A DNA stretch of 64,000 nt from Mesaphorura yosii. Taxonomy: Eukaryota > Arthropoda > Collembola > Poduromorpha > Tullbergiidae. Shown here one piece after another: positions 35,845 through 47,248 of this stretch. The translations under genes and the position numbers were made by a program. The first letter of the stretch is position 1; the number at the start of each line of letters is the position of its first letter. The DNA lies in the NCBI GenBank assembly GCA_009869945.1, contig WIXG01000118.1, forward strand, positions 62,001 through 126,000, in the 5' to 3' direction. Below the pieces are notes generated by a model. That model was not told the DNA's origin. It worked only from the letters and a program-made list of their open reading frames with translations, and did not search any database.

Positions 35845-37118
35845 ATGGTGAAAAGGTTTTGCCTGCTCCTGATTGTTGCACTCTTGCATCAGTCAATCCT
35901 TCGCTGCTACTGTTACACTGACTCGCTATCCTGGCGTCCGCGCATTTACTTCAAAAGAGGAGTGTCCAACGGGGGCGCACAGGGAAGCCAACGGCAGCGG
36001 CAAGACCAGATCGTAAAGACAGTCAGTGCATTTCACGGAACGGTTTCTCTGAATCGAAGTGAAGACCGAACGACAAAATGTGGTCAGAGGTTGCTGTATT
36101 CAGTACAAAAAGCGTGTGGAGCGCTACTACAAAATCAAATACAAAATCAGAGCACAACCGCAGGTACGTTCAAAATCATTCATTGAACTTTGCATCCGAG
36201 TTCCGTACTCCTCAATTTCAGGTGCGGGTACCGTGCCACAGAAACGTGTTCCTTTCCCGTTTCCGTTTCCTCAGCCACTCACAAAGCAAGATCAGGAGAG
36301 TCAACGATCGATTACGGATGTGTGTTGCAAAAATACTAAACAAGGATGCTCAAGCAACCAGTTACTAAAATACTGGTAAGCCTTATCTTCAATTGGGCCA
36401 TGCTTAGGTTAATTTTCGAGTCTATTTTGAGTGCAGTGGGAAAAAGAGACCAGAGCGTACTGTAACGAACACAGAGCTCGAAGGAAACGGGTCAGCGTCG
36501 AAGCCGGAACCAGTGTCAGCCGACACTGAAGACTCTGTCACATACAACGTTTTCATGAGGCCGCTATTGGTGCAGTTGCTGGACTGGTTCCTTCCTTCTC
36601 AGACTCCTGCGCCAGCAGCAAGAGTTCAACCCCATAGTGCTAATGTGACAGTGACTAATACGAATTCACATTCACATTCTACAATGCAAGCCCAAGCACT
36701 ACATGCACAGAAGGTCGAAAACCAGCTCCACGCCGAAATACAGGTAATCTACAGGGAGTTTAACGCTGAACCACCCGTGTCCACGTCACGAGCACAGGCA
36801 ACTGCAATGCCGCTTTATGACCGACCTGGCCACTACGGATATCCAAGAACATTTGCGCCAAATCCGTTCAACTCAGATGAGTCAGAGCATGATAGGCGGA
36901 CTGATCGCCAACTGTGGGAACAAAAGGAGTATGACATGTGGAATGCGGAGAGATCGAATTACAACGCCAGGACGACAACGTCCAGACCAGCAAACAGCGT
37001 ACGAGACTACGGGCCCGTGCCCTTGCCGTATGACAGAGCCTCTACACTGGGCAGATCTTACAACACGTATGGCTATGTGCCAATAAGCGTTAACTCGGAT
37101 GCCGTTCTCGGGCACTAG
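35845..37118 (+). CDS. Insulin/IGF-like peptide precursor with long C-terminal extension
   Basis: Three exons: 35845-36163, 36222-36375 and 36437-37118. A signal peptide (MVKRFCLLLIVALLHQSIL) opens the protein. The B chain has CGQRLLYSVQKAC, with the exact 12-residue Cys-to-Cys step of insulin. A connecting stretch includes a dibasic site (VPQKR). The A chain is ITDVCCKNTKQGCSSNQLLKYC; its last Cys codon is split by intron 2, and GKKR follows at once. The CC-to-C gap is six residues, not the usual three. Some 210 residues follow the A chain, Pro/Ser/His-rich, as in arthropod IGF-like hormones. It should act as a secreted ligand. A gonadulin- or IGF-type member is possible. An in-frame ATG at 35821 is an alternative start. 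Confidence 0.75.
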
Positions 37119-37642
37119 CATCAACCTCCCCCTGGATTTAGAAGCCGCTTCTTTAGTTATGGTCAGTTTTGATAAATTAATGCTTGCGTCTCATAAATTT
37201 ATTGGTAAAGGGGAGTAATGTTCACAAATCAACGTTTAGGTACGGAAATCCTTGTGTGACCTGTGACGGACCTAGTCTTCCGGGTGCAATCATGGATTTT
37301 CAAGACAATTAATTTTCTCTTTAGTGGAAGTGGAAGTAGATGTAGACTTGGAATACTTGGAAAGTAAAGCAGTAATTGTGTTATTAAAGACAATGCATTG
37401 ACTCTTATTGTTTTCTCGTCTCAATTTATTGACGTCGAATCTCAAGGACAAGAAATGGAGACCGCACGTGTAGTACTCGGCTTTGTGAAACTCCGAACTT
37501 TCATAGCTTTCGGCTCTCAGCATCAACAAATTTGTTGAGCACACCGCTTGCTTGTGCAGGAAATTAATATTTTCTCTTGCTTGAAATCAGACCAGCAGCA
37601 GCGAGAAGTGAAGTTAAGTATTGAATTAGAAGTGAATCGAAA
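37119..37642. other. Intergenic, no gene seen
   Basis: Insulin-like 3' UTR and the upstream region of the first WAP peptide. No feature beyond AT-rich sequence is supported. Confidence 0.4.
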
Positions 37643-37960
37643 ATGGCTGGATTCTTTCACGTACTAATTTGGTCCGGGCTGGCCATGATCGGACTGAACC
37701 TGCTGTCGGTTTACGGTAAGAAAGGAAACTGCGGAAAGCAATACGTTGTGTTAAAGAGTTTATCCATTTATTTGTCGTTGTCTGAAGGAGCCGGAGTTAG
37801 TTTTGACGAATCGTTGGATCAGTTGGAAGCAGAAACTACCGGGCAGTGTCCTCAAGGCGGCGTGTCCACATGTGACTACACAGAATGCGGTGATTGCCCT
37901 TCTGGTCAGATCTGCTGCCCAAAATCGTGCGGTGGAACTTGGTGCCAGCATCCAGTTTGA
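37643..37960 (+). CDS. Secreted WAP-type cysteine-rich peptide 1
   Basis: Two exons, 37643-37715 and 37788-37960, about 81 residues. The first exon is a signal peptide (MAGFFHVLIWSGLAMIGLNL) ending at YG, where a phase-1 intron of 72 bases lies. The mature part has eight Cys in WAP order: QCPQGG, STCDYTECGDC, ICCPKSCGGTWC. WAP domains act as protease inhibitors or antimicrobial peptides, but the target here is unknown. The frame also reads through the intron, so a longer unspliced product is possible. It heads a cluster of three similar genes. Confidence 0.75.
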   Translation: MAGFFHVLIWSGLAMIGLNLLSVYGKKGNCGKQYVVLKSLSIYLSLSEGAGVSFDESLDQLEAETTGQCPQGGVSTCDYTECGDCPSGQICCPKSCGGTWCQHPV

Positions 37961-38622
37961 AGGCGGGTGGAAAGTGGAGACGAAAGCAAACAATTCGAAA
38001 TAAAATTGTGAACTTTTAGATTCGTTATTTGTGGTCGTCAATAAAAACATAACATTAAAATGCGCGATCACGATACGACGAATAAGTTCATTTTATTATA
38101 CTAACAGCATAATTTCGCGGGATTGTGATTGTCCTATATTTGACAATAATGAGAAGAGTCAAGTGAATCAAGCCAAGCGCCCGGACATCGAGCGCCTTAT
38201 TCGCAGCAGTTCCAGGAGTATGAATTCATGCCACACACCTTCCCTCCATAAATTAAGTTCATAATCCCAAAAGCAGACTAAAACCTAATGCAGTTATTAT
38301 TAATTCGGGCCGCAGTTCAGCCTAAAAACGTCAAATTTGGAATTTTTACGAGTAAGTATAAATGAGGAAGAAACCCATCATGAGGAATGAGGAAGGCATG
38401 GAATGGTATGAATGAGGAAGGAATTAATGAATCGTTCACACTCGAGGTAAACATCATGAATGATGCAAATTACAACCGAGGTGAATTGAGGTAAAGAGTT
38501 ATTACCAAACATGCGCGCAGCAGATAAATAGAAGCAACTCCTGTTGGTTCCAAGCACAAATACTGTACTTGTGTCTGTGGTTAGTAATCGAAATCTAAGG
38601 TACGGAAGAAACGAAGTTAAAT
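37961..38622. other. Intergenic between WAP peptides 1 and 2
   Basis: AATAAA occurs at about 37998 and 38040, soon after peptide 1. No other gene is seen. Confidence 0.4.
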
Positions 38623-38956
38623 ATGGCACAATTCGGCTACAAACCCAATTTGGTCACTTTGACTGAGTGGATCTTTGTCTTGGCGCTCCTGGCTTTTACT
38701 GCAGATGGTAAGTACACAATAAGTTTTACTTTTCTGACCTGCGAATAAATAGAAAAACTATGAATGTTGTACTCTAAAATCTGAAGGCAAACACTACGAG
38801 GTTGCTTTTCCTGGTCAAGATCGATGCCCCAGAGTTGACGTTTCTGATTGCGTGATGGAAACTTGTACCCCTGAACTATGTGCGCAGTCAGGCCAGATTT
38901 GCTGCCCGAAACCCTGCGGTGGAACTTGGTGCCAGGTTCCAGTTTCTAGTCACTGA
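38623..38956 (+). CDS. Secreted WAP-type cysteine-rich peptide 2
   Basis: Two exons, 38623-38707 and 38787-38956, about 84 residues. The N-terminus ([20 protein letters not shown]) is less typical but ends in a hydrophobic signal segment, ALLAFTADG, with the same phase-1 intron position as its neighbours. The mature part reads [11 protein letters not shown], then [20 protein letters not shown] and TWCQVP. Eight Cys match peptides 1 and 3. The gene is too short and split to be found by open-frame length alone. Confidence 0.75.
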
Positions 38957-39445
38957 GAATCTCGATACTGCACTGCAAGCATTCGAATTAAATACCGCAA
39001 GTTTGGCATTGTAAATATGAAATTGCGTTACCGTACAAGCGGGGTACATTAAAATACACAATTCAATTTGCGTGCTGAGTCAGAATTAATTTCTACAACT
39101 ATCTGTCGCTAAACCACAATGAAAGTTTCCGTGTCCTTGTTTACTGACGTCGACGTTGACACGTTCTGACTGCGGCTGCTTCGTAAAACGCATACAATAA
39201 ACAGGTTCCAATAACAGCAATGCAATTCTTTCCAAATCTCCGTGTACACAATTGTATAGGAAACCCGCTGTTAGTTCACTAGCGGTGTGATGCGGACATA
39301 AAAAGGTAATCCGCGACTGACTTATGAATTTAGTTTACAGGAATCTGCATTTAGTTACGAGTTCATCGGCACCTGGGCCGCGCCTGTATTTTATTTGAGC
39401 GTCTTCATCAATCCGCTGACCATTGTCAACTGCACACGTACAGAA
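38957..39445. other. Intergenic between WAP peptides 2 and 3
   Basis: ATAAAAAGG at about 39297 is a candidate TATA-like element for peptide 3, about 150 bases before its ATG. Nothing else is seen. Confidence 0.35.
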
Positions 39446-39768
39446 ATGGCAAGAATTCATATCACTTTGGTTGTTATGGTTAGCCTCTGTGTGATGGCAC
39501 ATCTTTCTTCAGTGGACGGTAAGATTCAGAAGAAAAAGAAAGAAAAGAATTAATTTGGAAATTGGCCTGGCGAAGTATATTATCGGGATTTCCAGGTGGA
39601 CGAGTCCGAGGAGAATTTCAACCTTCTCCGAAAGGCAAGTGTCCTTCAAACGAAGGTATTGTTTCTGATTGCAGATACCAAACGTGCACTGCTCAGCAAT
39701 GCGCCCAGAGGAATCAGCTCTGTTGTCCCAAACCGTGCGGTGGAACCTGGTGTCGGAATCCAGTTTAA
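39446..39768 (+). CDS. Secreted WAP-type cysteine-rich peptide 3
   Basis: Two exons, 39446-39518 and 39596-39768, about 81 residues. [20 protein letters not shown] is a clear signal peptide, and the phase-1 intron follows it as in peptides 1 and 2. The mature part is [37 protein letters not shown] with eight Cys. Shared intron position and the [11 protein letters not shown] core show that the three genes arose by tandem duplication. Confidence 0.77.
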
Positions 39769-40078
39769 AATTCTTATAACTTGTAACTGGAGTATGTCGA
39801 AACTTGAGGAAGAAATAAAATCTTTTTCTCTTATGCCTTCAGCATGAGGAGGACAAGATCCTCAAGATCCAGTCACTTTGCCCCAAATCGTGGTTGTTTG
39901 CAGTCGCAATCCACATGATCTTTGTTATTCGTTGCAGTCGGCTGTCGTTGAAGTAAAAAAGTAAGCGGGACTTCTGGTGAAAAGTGTACTGGCACTGAAA
40001 CTGTGACTTTTGCCGATTTTGTTGTAATTATCACACCCATCTCAGATTTTGGTTTCTGATTTAAACTAACCAGTGGTC
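39769..40078. other. Short intergenic gap
   Basis: AATAAA at about 39814 fits the 3' end of WAP peptide 3. No other feature. Confidence 0.4.
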
Positions 40079-41054
40079 ATGAATTCACGCTTTAATCCAG
40101 TGCGGAGGTTCGGGGACATGAATTCCAGTGTCGGTGATAGTGCCAGCAATTCCAGCAAATTGACCGAGCTGGCGGCTGATCCAATAACCGCTCGTAATCG
40201 AGTTACTGCTGACGTAGTCGTTGATGAAAATGGACTTCAGGAAGTTGTAGCCGAAGTTTTCACGACTGATAAGATTCCATTCAGCTTTCCTAACCTCTCG
40301 GATACGGGCGATAAGAATCTGAATTTACTCGTAAGTGTCACTGGTATGAGGTATGATCGGAATAAAATTCAGTCACACGCTTGCACTAATCATTCGATTT
40401 GACTTTCGTGGTTATCGAAGATTGTTGGATGGCAAGTTCCTGAGATACTACAAGGACTTAGGAAGGAAGCCGCGGATGACGAGAACTGCCTTGGAGTGTT
40501 CAGAATTTTCGTGGAGAGTACTCTGGTGACAGGAAGACCATTTGTGGAATTCAATGGACAAGATCCGATTCACTTTATCCTGATCATAATGAGAGCAAGT
40601 AATCCAACAGCCTTATCACAAGCTGCGCACGAACTGGGCTGTATCGATCCAGTATTTCTGGTGAGAAGGAGACTTGCATTTTGTCTAGCCAAGGTAAGTG
40701 ACGACACGACATTAACACGAGGCTTGAGCTTGGAACTATTGGAACAGGTGACATTAGTTTTAGACTCCTCCTGTGTGTTAATAGCAAACTGACTTCCGTG
40801 GAGATCAAAGACTCACACATGGTTCCAAACTTGAACTAAACGAGCTGAGAGCATTCTGCAACACAGTTGGCACGATGGTTCACAACATTTACTTTGATGT
40901 AAGTAAAATTTTCGAGAGGTGCACAGGAATTTTCGTTGTTTTATCAGACTTTCCGACTGATTTCGGATTTTCTCAACAGCAAACTGAATCTGTCGCTTTT
41001 GGAACCAAGCTGATCTACAACAAAATCAAACGCCTTCTGTCCCACCCTTGTTAA
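40079..41054 (+). CDS. Orphan gene, unknown function
   Basis: Four exons fit with GT-AG joins and intact frame: 40079-40330, 40421-40693, 40785-40898 and 40980-41054, about 237 residues. The protein starts MNSRFNPVRRFGDMNSS, has no signal peptide, and is mostly helical by eye (VGWQVPEILQGLRKEAADDE, LSQAAHELGCIDPVFLVRRR). It ends IKRLLSHPC. I do not recognise a domain. Exons 3 and 4 both begin CAAACTGA, perhaps a trace of internal duplication. The join between exons 2 and 3 could instead extend to about 40747. Confidence 0.55.
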
Positions 41055-42041
41055 ATATTTAAAAAACTAAATGATGGTTCAAATACATTAAATGTTTTCT
41101 ATATCCACGAAGACCGGAATCAAGGAAACCTCCATCTGATTCATTCCCATATCGTCATCCTTAGTTAATTTACGTGCTTCATTTTGTAGTTTCATGAAAA
41201 TGATTTAATAAAAGATGGATAATCTTGTAGCTTTGCGTCGCAGTCGCGTGCTTACTGTCACCACTCATCAAGAAAAGTCTGAAGTTTGCCAGATTTTGGA
41301 GATGTTCGAATTAAGCATGAAATAGGAATAGGAATCGTTCTTCTGTATTACGTAACGTAACTGCTGCTCAAGTTAATTCCCATTATAACGTTCTCTTTGG
41401 AAGAACTCGAGACTTGTGCATTATTACACCAAGATGAACAAAAGTTAACCTAATTAGCATGATGAGTGCATTTAAGTCGGGAAACATGCTAACTGATTCC
41501 TGAATGTTTTGAGTCGTGGGCATCCATCAAAACATTTGACGCTGAAATGGCTGAAATGATGTAACACGTCATATGGGCTTCATCAATGTACTGTATTAAA
41601 ATTAATCACTTGAAGGATGGGCTAATTGCTTAGCGATTTCGATACTGGAGGACGAACCAAAGTCGATTATTACAATAATGAGGTGATGAGCAATGAAGAT
41701 GAGAAACCAGTATTTTAAATTTATTACTGTTGTTTCTTATTTTGACAGACTACCTTCCCAACCGACCATACTGGCCATAGAAAGGTAATTAGTAAGTATT
41801 GCGCGTCTTCAGAAATCGAGACTTCATGCTAATTTCTTGATTAGCCAGTCTGCCATGGAACGACTTGGATGATAATGCCTGTTTCGTAGGTGCGAATGAA
41901 TTATTGACGTGTTTACTGGGCATGGTCAGACTAAACCACGACGTACGCTGAGTCGGAACGATTTCTAGGCACTTCTTATTCACTCGTTGTCGATCGAGTC
42001 GTGCGACTCCATTTTATTTGCTCGGGTTATCAGAGTCCAAG
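41055..42041. other. Intergenic, no gene seen
   Basis: AATAAA at about 41205 lies downstream of the orphan gene. The remainder is AT-rich upstream DNA of mARC copy 3 with no recognised element. Confidence 0.4.
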
Positions 42042-43500
42042 ATGGTTTTCAACGACGGAATTAGCGTAGGAGTTGCATCTACTGCAGCTCTTTGTGCGAC
42101 GTCCGCCACACTTCTCGCCGCATTCGCATTTAAGAACTCTCTTCTCAAGAAGATTGGTGTCAAGGCCGAAGCTGAGGCGAAGGCTCCGAAGCGATGGATG
42201 CGTGTTGGCACAGTGTCCCAACTTCTAATTTATCCGATCAAGGGATGTGCTGGAATTCACGTTAAGCAGGCGAAGGTGACACAACTTGGACTCAGTCTTA
42301 AAGGTAAAGCGTATAGCGTATCACGATGGCCCGTAGCCGTAAATCTTTTGGCTTACAACTTGCAACGTGTCCATAGATGGGGAATTCCTTCGTGATCGTG
42401 TCTTTATGATTGTCGACGAAAACGGAACTTATCAGGTTCAAATGAAGCATCCAAGACTCGCCTTGATTTCAATACAGGCGGGCGACGATGGAACAATCAC
42501 CCTGAAAGCCCCGGACATGGAACCGCTGACATTTAAAGGGCCAACAAATGGCTACAAGGGACCTGAGAAGTTGTGCAGGTAAAATTTTATAATCATCTTC
42601 TACTTCGATCGCGAAAATTGCAGGAGAATTCTAACATTTCTGTGTCATCTCGCACTTGTAGAATATTCCAGGAAAGAGGCCTGAAAGCTGTGGATTGCGG
42701 CGACGAGGCTGCAAAATGGCTGCAGACGTACATGAAGCTTCCGGAAATGCGTCTCGTGTACCATCACTTGAACGAGACTCAGCGAACTATCAGTGGAATT
42801 CAAACGCATTTCTCCAGCGTGGAAAAAAGTGACTTGGCAGCATTCCAAAACTACACGTCGTATCTGCTAATTGCGGAGGAGTCGGTGGAGGAGCTCAACA
42901 GGCATCTGGAGCATAAGGTGACGTACAGGAATTTCAGGCCTTCAGTCCTAGTTTCGAACACACCAGAACCGTTTTCGGAAATTCGCTGGGGAGCAGTACG
43001 CATTGGGAATGTGTACTTTCGGGCGTCAAAGCCATGTGAAAGGTAGGTGACCTGGTTGCAACGAAACTTTGAGCTGCTTTGGTTTTATGTGAAGTAGAAT
43101 TAAAAATAGAACGGCTTGCCTGCAATGTGTATTTGTCTCTAGATGCAAAATTGTGACCGTTGATCCGGACACAGGAATTCATGATAAAGACGGAGAGCCA
43201 CTGAAAACATTGACCAAGTGAGTGTGTGCTTAGAATTCTCGCTTGCTGCTTTTAGTATTTGTGTTGTTCTTGCCAGCGACAAGCAATTACATTTTACTGG
43301 AATTACAGTAAAATGGTAGTGATCATTCTTGATCTTGTTTACCCGTACCCAGGCTTCCAATGGATTTCGGCGACGAAGTTGCTGAAAAAGTGTTGAAGAA
43401 TCGTGGCATCATGGGACTTCAAATGGGGCTGTTGAAAACGCCTGCGGACGAAGACGCGATGATCAGCGTTGGCGATCCCGTCTACGTGGCATTGTTGTAA
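42042..43500 (+). CDS. Mtarc: mARC (mitochondrial amidoxime-reducing component), copy 3
   Basis: About six exons from ATG 42042 to TAA 43498-43500. The N-terminus is an Ala-rich membrane anchor (GVASTAALCATSATLLAAFA). WMRVGTVSQLLIYPIKGC opens the barrel domain. RNFRPSVLVSNTPEPFSE precedes CERCKIVTVDPDTGIH, which keeps the Cys expected to ligate molybdenum. The final exon carries GLQMGLL and VGDPVYVALL. Compared with copies 1 and 2, the region before the CKIVT exon is slightly shorter. The same intron positions show common descent by duplication. Confidence 0.9.
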
Positions 43501-44320
43501 GATCTGTTCTGGATAACAGCCAACTTCCAGTATGCAGTTACATTCACCAGCCTTGTAATGTATAATGACTTGAGCAGCAGCAGTTCAACAGCATAATCAA
43601 TAAAAAATATTTACAATAAGATCGCATGTACTAAGATCAATCCAAGCGTTGGTTCTTATTGAAGCGCGCATACATCTGTAATACAATCAAGTGGCCTACA
43701 GCTAGATAAGATTGCACTTGAATGGAGCTGGAAGATGTCCGGCTGTAGCGACTTATATTAAGAAGACGCTTTTTGAAAACAGCTACTTCGCCTACCGCAT
43801 CAATTCGTGGTTTTGACCTTTGCTCAGGCAACCAGATGAAGGCTTGGCATATCAGAGTTCGCTGCTAGGTGATTTAATATCACGGAGGAAAAGAGAGTAC
43901 TCCTCACTGTATCGGAAGCTATCTCGTCAGAAAACATGCTGTACACCAGTGAATCGTGCCTGCCCTTGAAAATACAGGCCTCGACCTTCAACTTGTTGAT
44001 GTGACGTGTGATCCCTCGTTAAACTTGTTATCAGTACACCCGTCTGGCTTTTTCTCACACAAGCTATCTAAGTACCAGTAAAGCCTAACTTAAATTGCAT
44101 GAGACTATGGTTTGGGTTTGGAAGTGTTTAACAAACACTCTGGCCCGACTTGTTAATGTAGATAACAGAACACTCCCATCTCTTTAAAACCACGGAACTA
44201 TGCGAGCGATCTTGAGTGCGTCTTGATTCCGTTACATGCATTTAATTTGAACCAGTTAACGGTTTCCAAGTCAGCGAGTTTGCACGCTGCACCACGTACG
44301 ACGCTCAAACACCTGTGTAC
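43501..44320. other. Intergenic, no gene seen
   Basis: AATAAAAAATA near 43600 fits the 3' end of mARC copy 3. No further feature up to the foldback repeat. Confidence 0.4.
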
Positions 44321-44612
44321 TAGCCTCACTAACGGGCTTTGCCCGCCGTGTCGACCAACAGCTCTTCGTTTTGGTGGCACAGTTCGTCGCTTCGCCAAAA
44401 TTTGTCATGATCTCAAAACAATTGCGTGACTAAATGCTAGAGCGTGCGGGTTTACCACGATCAAGTTATTTCCAACCTTAATCCCGCACGCTCTAGCATT
44501 TAGTCACGCAATTGTTTTGAGATCATGACAAATTTTGGCGAAGCGACGAACTGTGCCACCAAAACGAAGGGCTGTTGGTCGACACGGCGGGCAATGCCCG
44601 TTAGTGAGGCTA
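44321..44612. repeat. Long foldback (inverted) repeat
   Basis: Two arms of 130 bases, 44321-44450 and 44483-44612, are reverse complements with only about three mismatches; the spacer is 32 bases. The left arm begins TAGCCTCACTAACGGGC and ends CTAGAGCGTGCGGG. As RNA it would form one near-perfect hairpin. A foldback transposon or MITE, or an inverted duplication, are all possible. No clear target-site duplication is visible at the outer ends. Arm similarity implies a young element. Confidence 0.8.
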
Positions 44613-45187
44613 CTCTCATAATTGCAAGCAATTATAATGGTTTCTTCCATGGTCCAGACATCCTTCACTCTGTGTCCAAGTTATCTCGGGAACTGTTGAT
44701 CGGATTCGATTGAAAATTTCAGGGTATATTTTTGGGGTCGAAAGTAAGGTTGGGATTTTTTTTCAGCCAGATCCCTCAACTCCCAACGGAGCTATGGGGT
44801 AAAGTGTAATGGAAACAGTGGCGATGGTCGACAATGGGATCACAGAGGGGACGATTGAGATTACATGAAGCTAAACTGGGTGTTACCTGATGGGTGATGT
44901 TGCGACTGTCGCGAGCCGCTTCGTTCTTGGAGATTATAAAATGAAATGCCATTCTTGAATTGCTGTGTATAGTGTCATGTGCGTCATGCACGCACATACA
45001 TGCAATATACCCGGGTCGCAAATGTCTCCTGCCCCTAAGTCACAGGTGGCATAAATCGTTCTAGTTCGCAACAATCTTACTTAAGACTAAGATTTCTTTT
45101 CTAGTTGCAAACGGCAAGCATTTATCATTACACTGGTTCTTAAAGCGTTTATTTGCTCCTGGACAGTCAGCCACAATTAAAAGAGAA
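44613..45187. other. Upstream region of decarboxylase copy 1
   Basis: No gene. The sequence holds the promoter and leader of the first decarboxylase; no clear TATA box was found. Confidence 0.35.
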
Positions 45188-47248
45188 ATGGAAGGCGAAG
45201 CATTCAAGAAGTTCGGTACGGCGATGATGGATTACATCGTAAATTACTTGGAGAACATTCGAGAAAGGTAAGCGAATTCATGACTCTGAGTTCCGAGTTT
45301 AAATGAAAGCGTCCACCGCACCGCAACGTCATATTACAATCCCAAATACAAACGTAGGAAAGTTCTTCCTGACGTTCAGCCCGGGTACCTGCGTGAACTC
45401 ATTCCGACCACCGCACCCGAGGACGGGCAACCATGGCAGGATATCATGAAGGACATCGAGCGTGTCATCATGCCCGGTGTAACACACTGGCACTCGCCAC
45501 AATTCCACGCCTATTACCCGACAGCCAATTCGTACCCGGCTATCGTGGCTGATATGCTCTCTGACGCTATTGGATGCATTGGTTTCACGTGGATTGCAAG
45601 TCCAGCTTGCACGGAGCTCGAAGTGGTCGTTATGGATTGGCTCGGGCAAATGATCGGACTACCAGAGCAGTTTCTCTCTGCCAGCACGAACGGAAAAGGA
45701 GGTGGAGTAATTCAGGTGAGTTTTCCATCTTTGAATCCAAGTATGTAAAATGTTGTCACTCAGAGTTATTCTCAATTACTAACCCCAGGGAACCGCAAGT
45801 GAAGCCACGCTTGTCGCTCTTTTGTCAGCACGTGCACAGGTTCTTCGAAGGTATCGCAACTCACCGGATTTTGACGAAGCTGCGATGATGGGGAAACTGG
45901 TAGCTTATACATCAGGTTGGTGAAAACTGCCGGCTAATGTAGAGACGAAAAGGAACAATTTATAAGCCATGTCAACTTAATTTGGGCAGACCAATCACAT
46001 TCAGCGGGCGAACGCGCTGGGATGCTGGGCGCAGTCCAGATGCGACATATAAAGGCTGATAATGATTTGAAACTTCGTGGTGAAGCACTTCGGAATGCAA
46101 TTGAGGAAGATAAAGCAAAGGGGCTCATTCCATTCTTCGTAAGTGTAATGATATTTGAAGCCTTAGCCTGGTCCAAATTTTAGTCACCCAGCCCAGCCCT
46201 CGATCGTTCAGGTCCTTGCAACGCTTGGAACAACAAATTCTTGTGCGTTTGACGCGCTTGATGAGATCGGCGAAGTTTGTGAGCGAGAGAATATTTGGCT
46301 GCACGTCGACGCTGCGTATGCTGGGTCGGCATTCATTTGCGAAGAGTACCGGTATCTGATGGCCGGTGTGGAAAAAGTACACTCCTTTAACTTCAATCCG
46401 CATAAATGGCTTTTGGTCAACTTTGATTGCTCAGCAATGTGGTAAGTACACGATAAACGTTTGATTATAGTCAACGGGTCCGCTGGTACACTGAATATTG
46501 TCTTTCGCGTTTTTGTAATCAGGGTCACCGATTCAGATGCACTTGTGAACGCATTTAATGTGGATCCACTTTTCCTCAAGCATGACCACGAAGGCAAAGC
46601 TCCTGACTATCGTGTAAGAGTCTGTAATATGTAAAAGATCAATAGATAGCCTTGATTTTTGCGAGTCCTACGCGTTACTAAATACGCAAATTCATAGCAC
46701 TGGCAGATTCCACTTGGTCGACGATTCCGGTCTCTCAAACTTTGGTTCGTTATGCGAATTTATGGAGTAAAGGCAATGCAGGAACACATCAGAGGTCAGA
46801 TTCGGCTAGCAAAGGAGTTTGAGACGCTGATATCAGCGGATCCGCGATTTGAGGTTATGTGCCCGGTCATTTTGGGACTCGTCTGCTTTCGAGTCAAGGT
46901 AAATTAATAGTGAGAACCCTCTGCACCTTGCCGCGAAACGAAAAATAACTAAGCACCTGATTATCTTCATGTCTTTAGAATAAGCAGAACGAAGACAACG
47001 AACGACTTCTCAAGCTTATCAACGAACGGAGATCCATTCATATCGTTCCAGCAAAGATTCATGGGGAATACATCTTGAGATTTGCGGTTTGTTCCCGATA
47101 CACGAATTCGTCCGACATCCAGCTTTCATGGAAGGAGATTCAATCAGCGTACGAGCAATTATTTGGGGCTCCGAAGGCGAACGGGACAATAGGCAACGGG
47201 GTTGCGAAAATAGGCAATGGTAGTGCAAGCGCTATACCAAGTGAATGA
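45188..47248 (+). CDS. Ddc: Aromatic L-amino acid (DOPA) decarboxylase, copy 1
   Basis: Eight exons: 45188-45267, 45358-45715, 45789-45915, 45990-46138, 46212-46441, 46523-46613, 46698-46898 and 46979-47248, about 500 residues. [20 protein letters not shown] is the DOPA-decarboxylase form of the substrate-pocket block, unlike histidine or tyramine decarboxylases. [16 protein letters not shown], then [13 protein letters not shown] and [17 protein letters not shown] follow; the Lys of NPHKW binds PLP. The enzyme makes dopamine and serotonin for signalling and cuticle tanning. The C-terminus has a short Asn/Gly-rich tail absent from typical insect Ddc. Confidence 0.92.
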
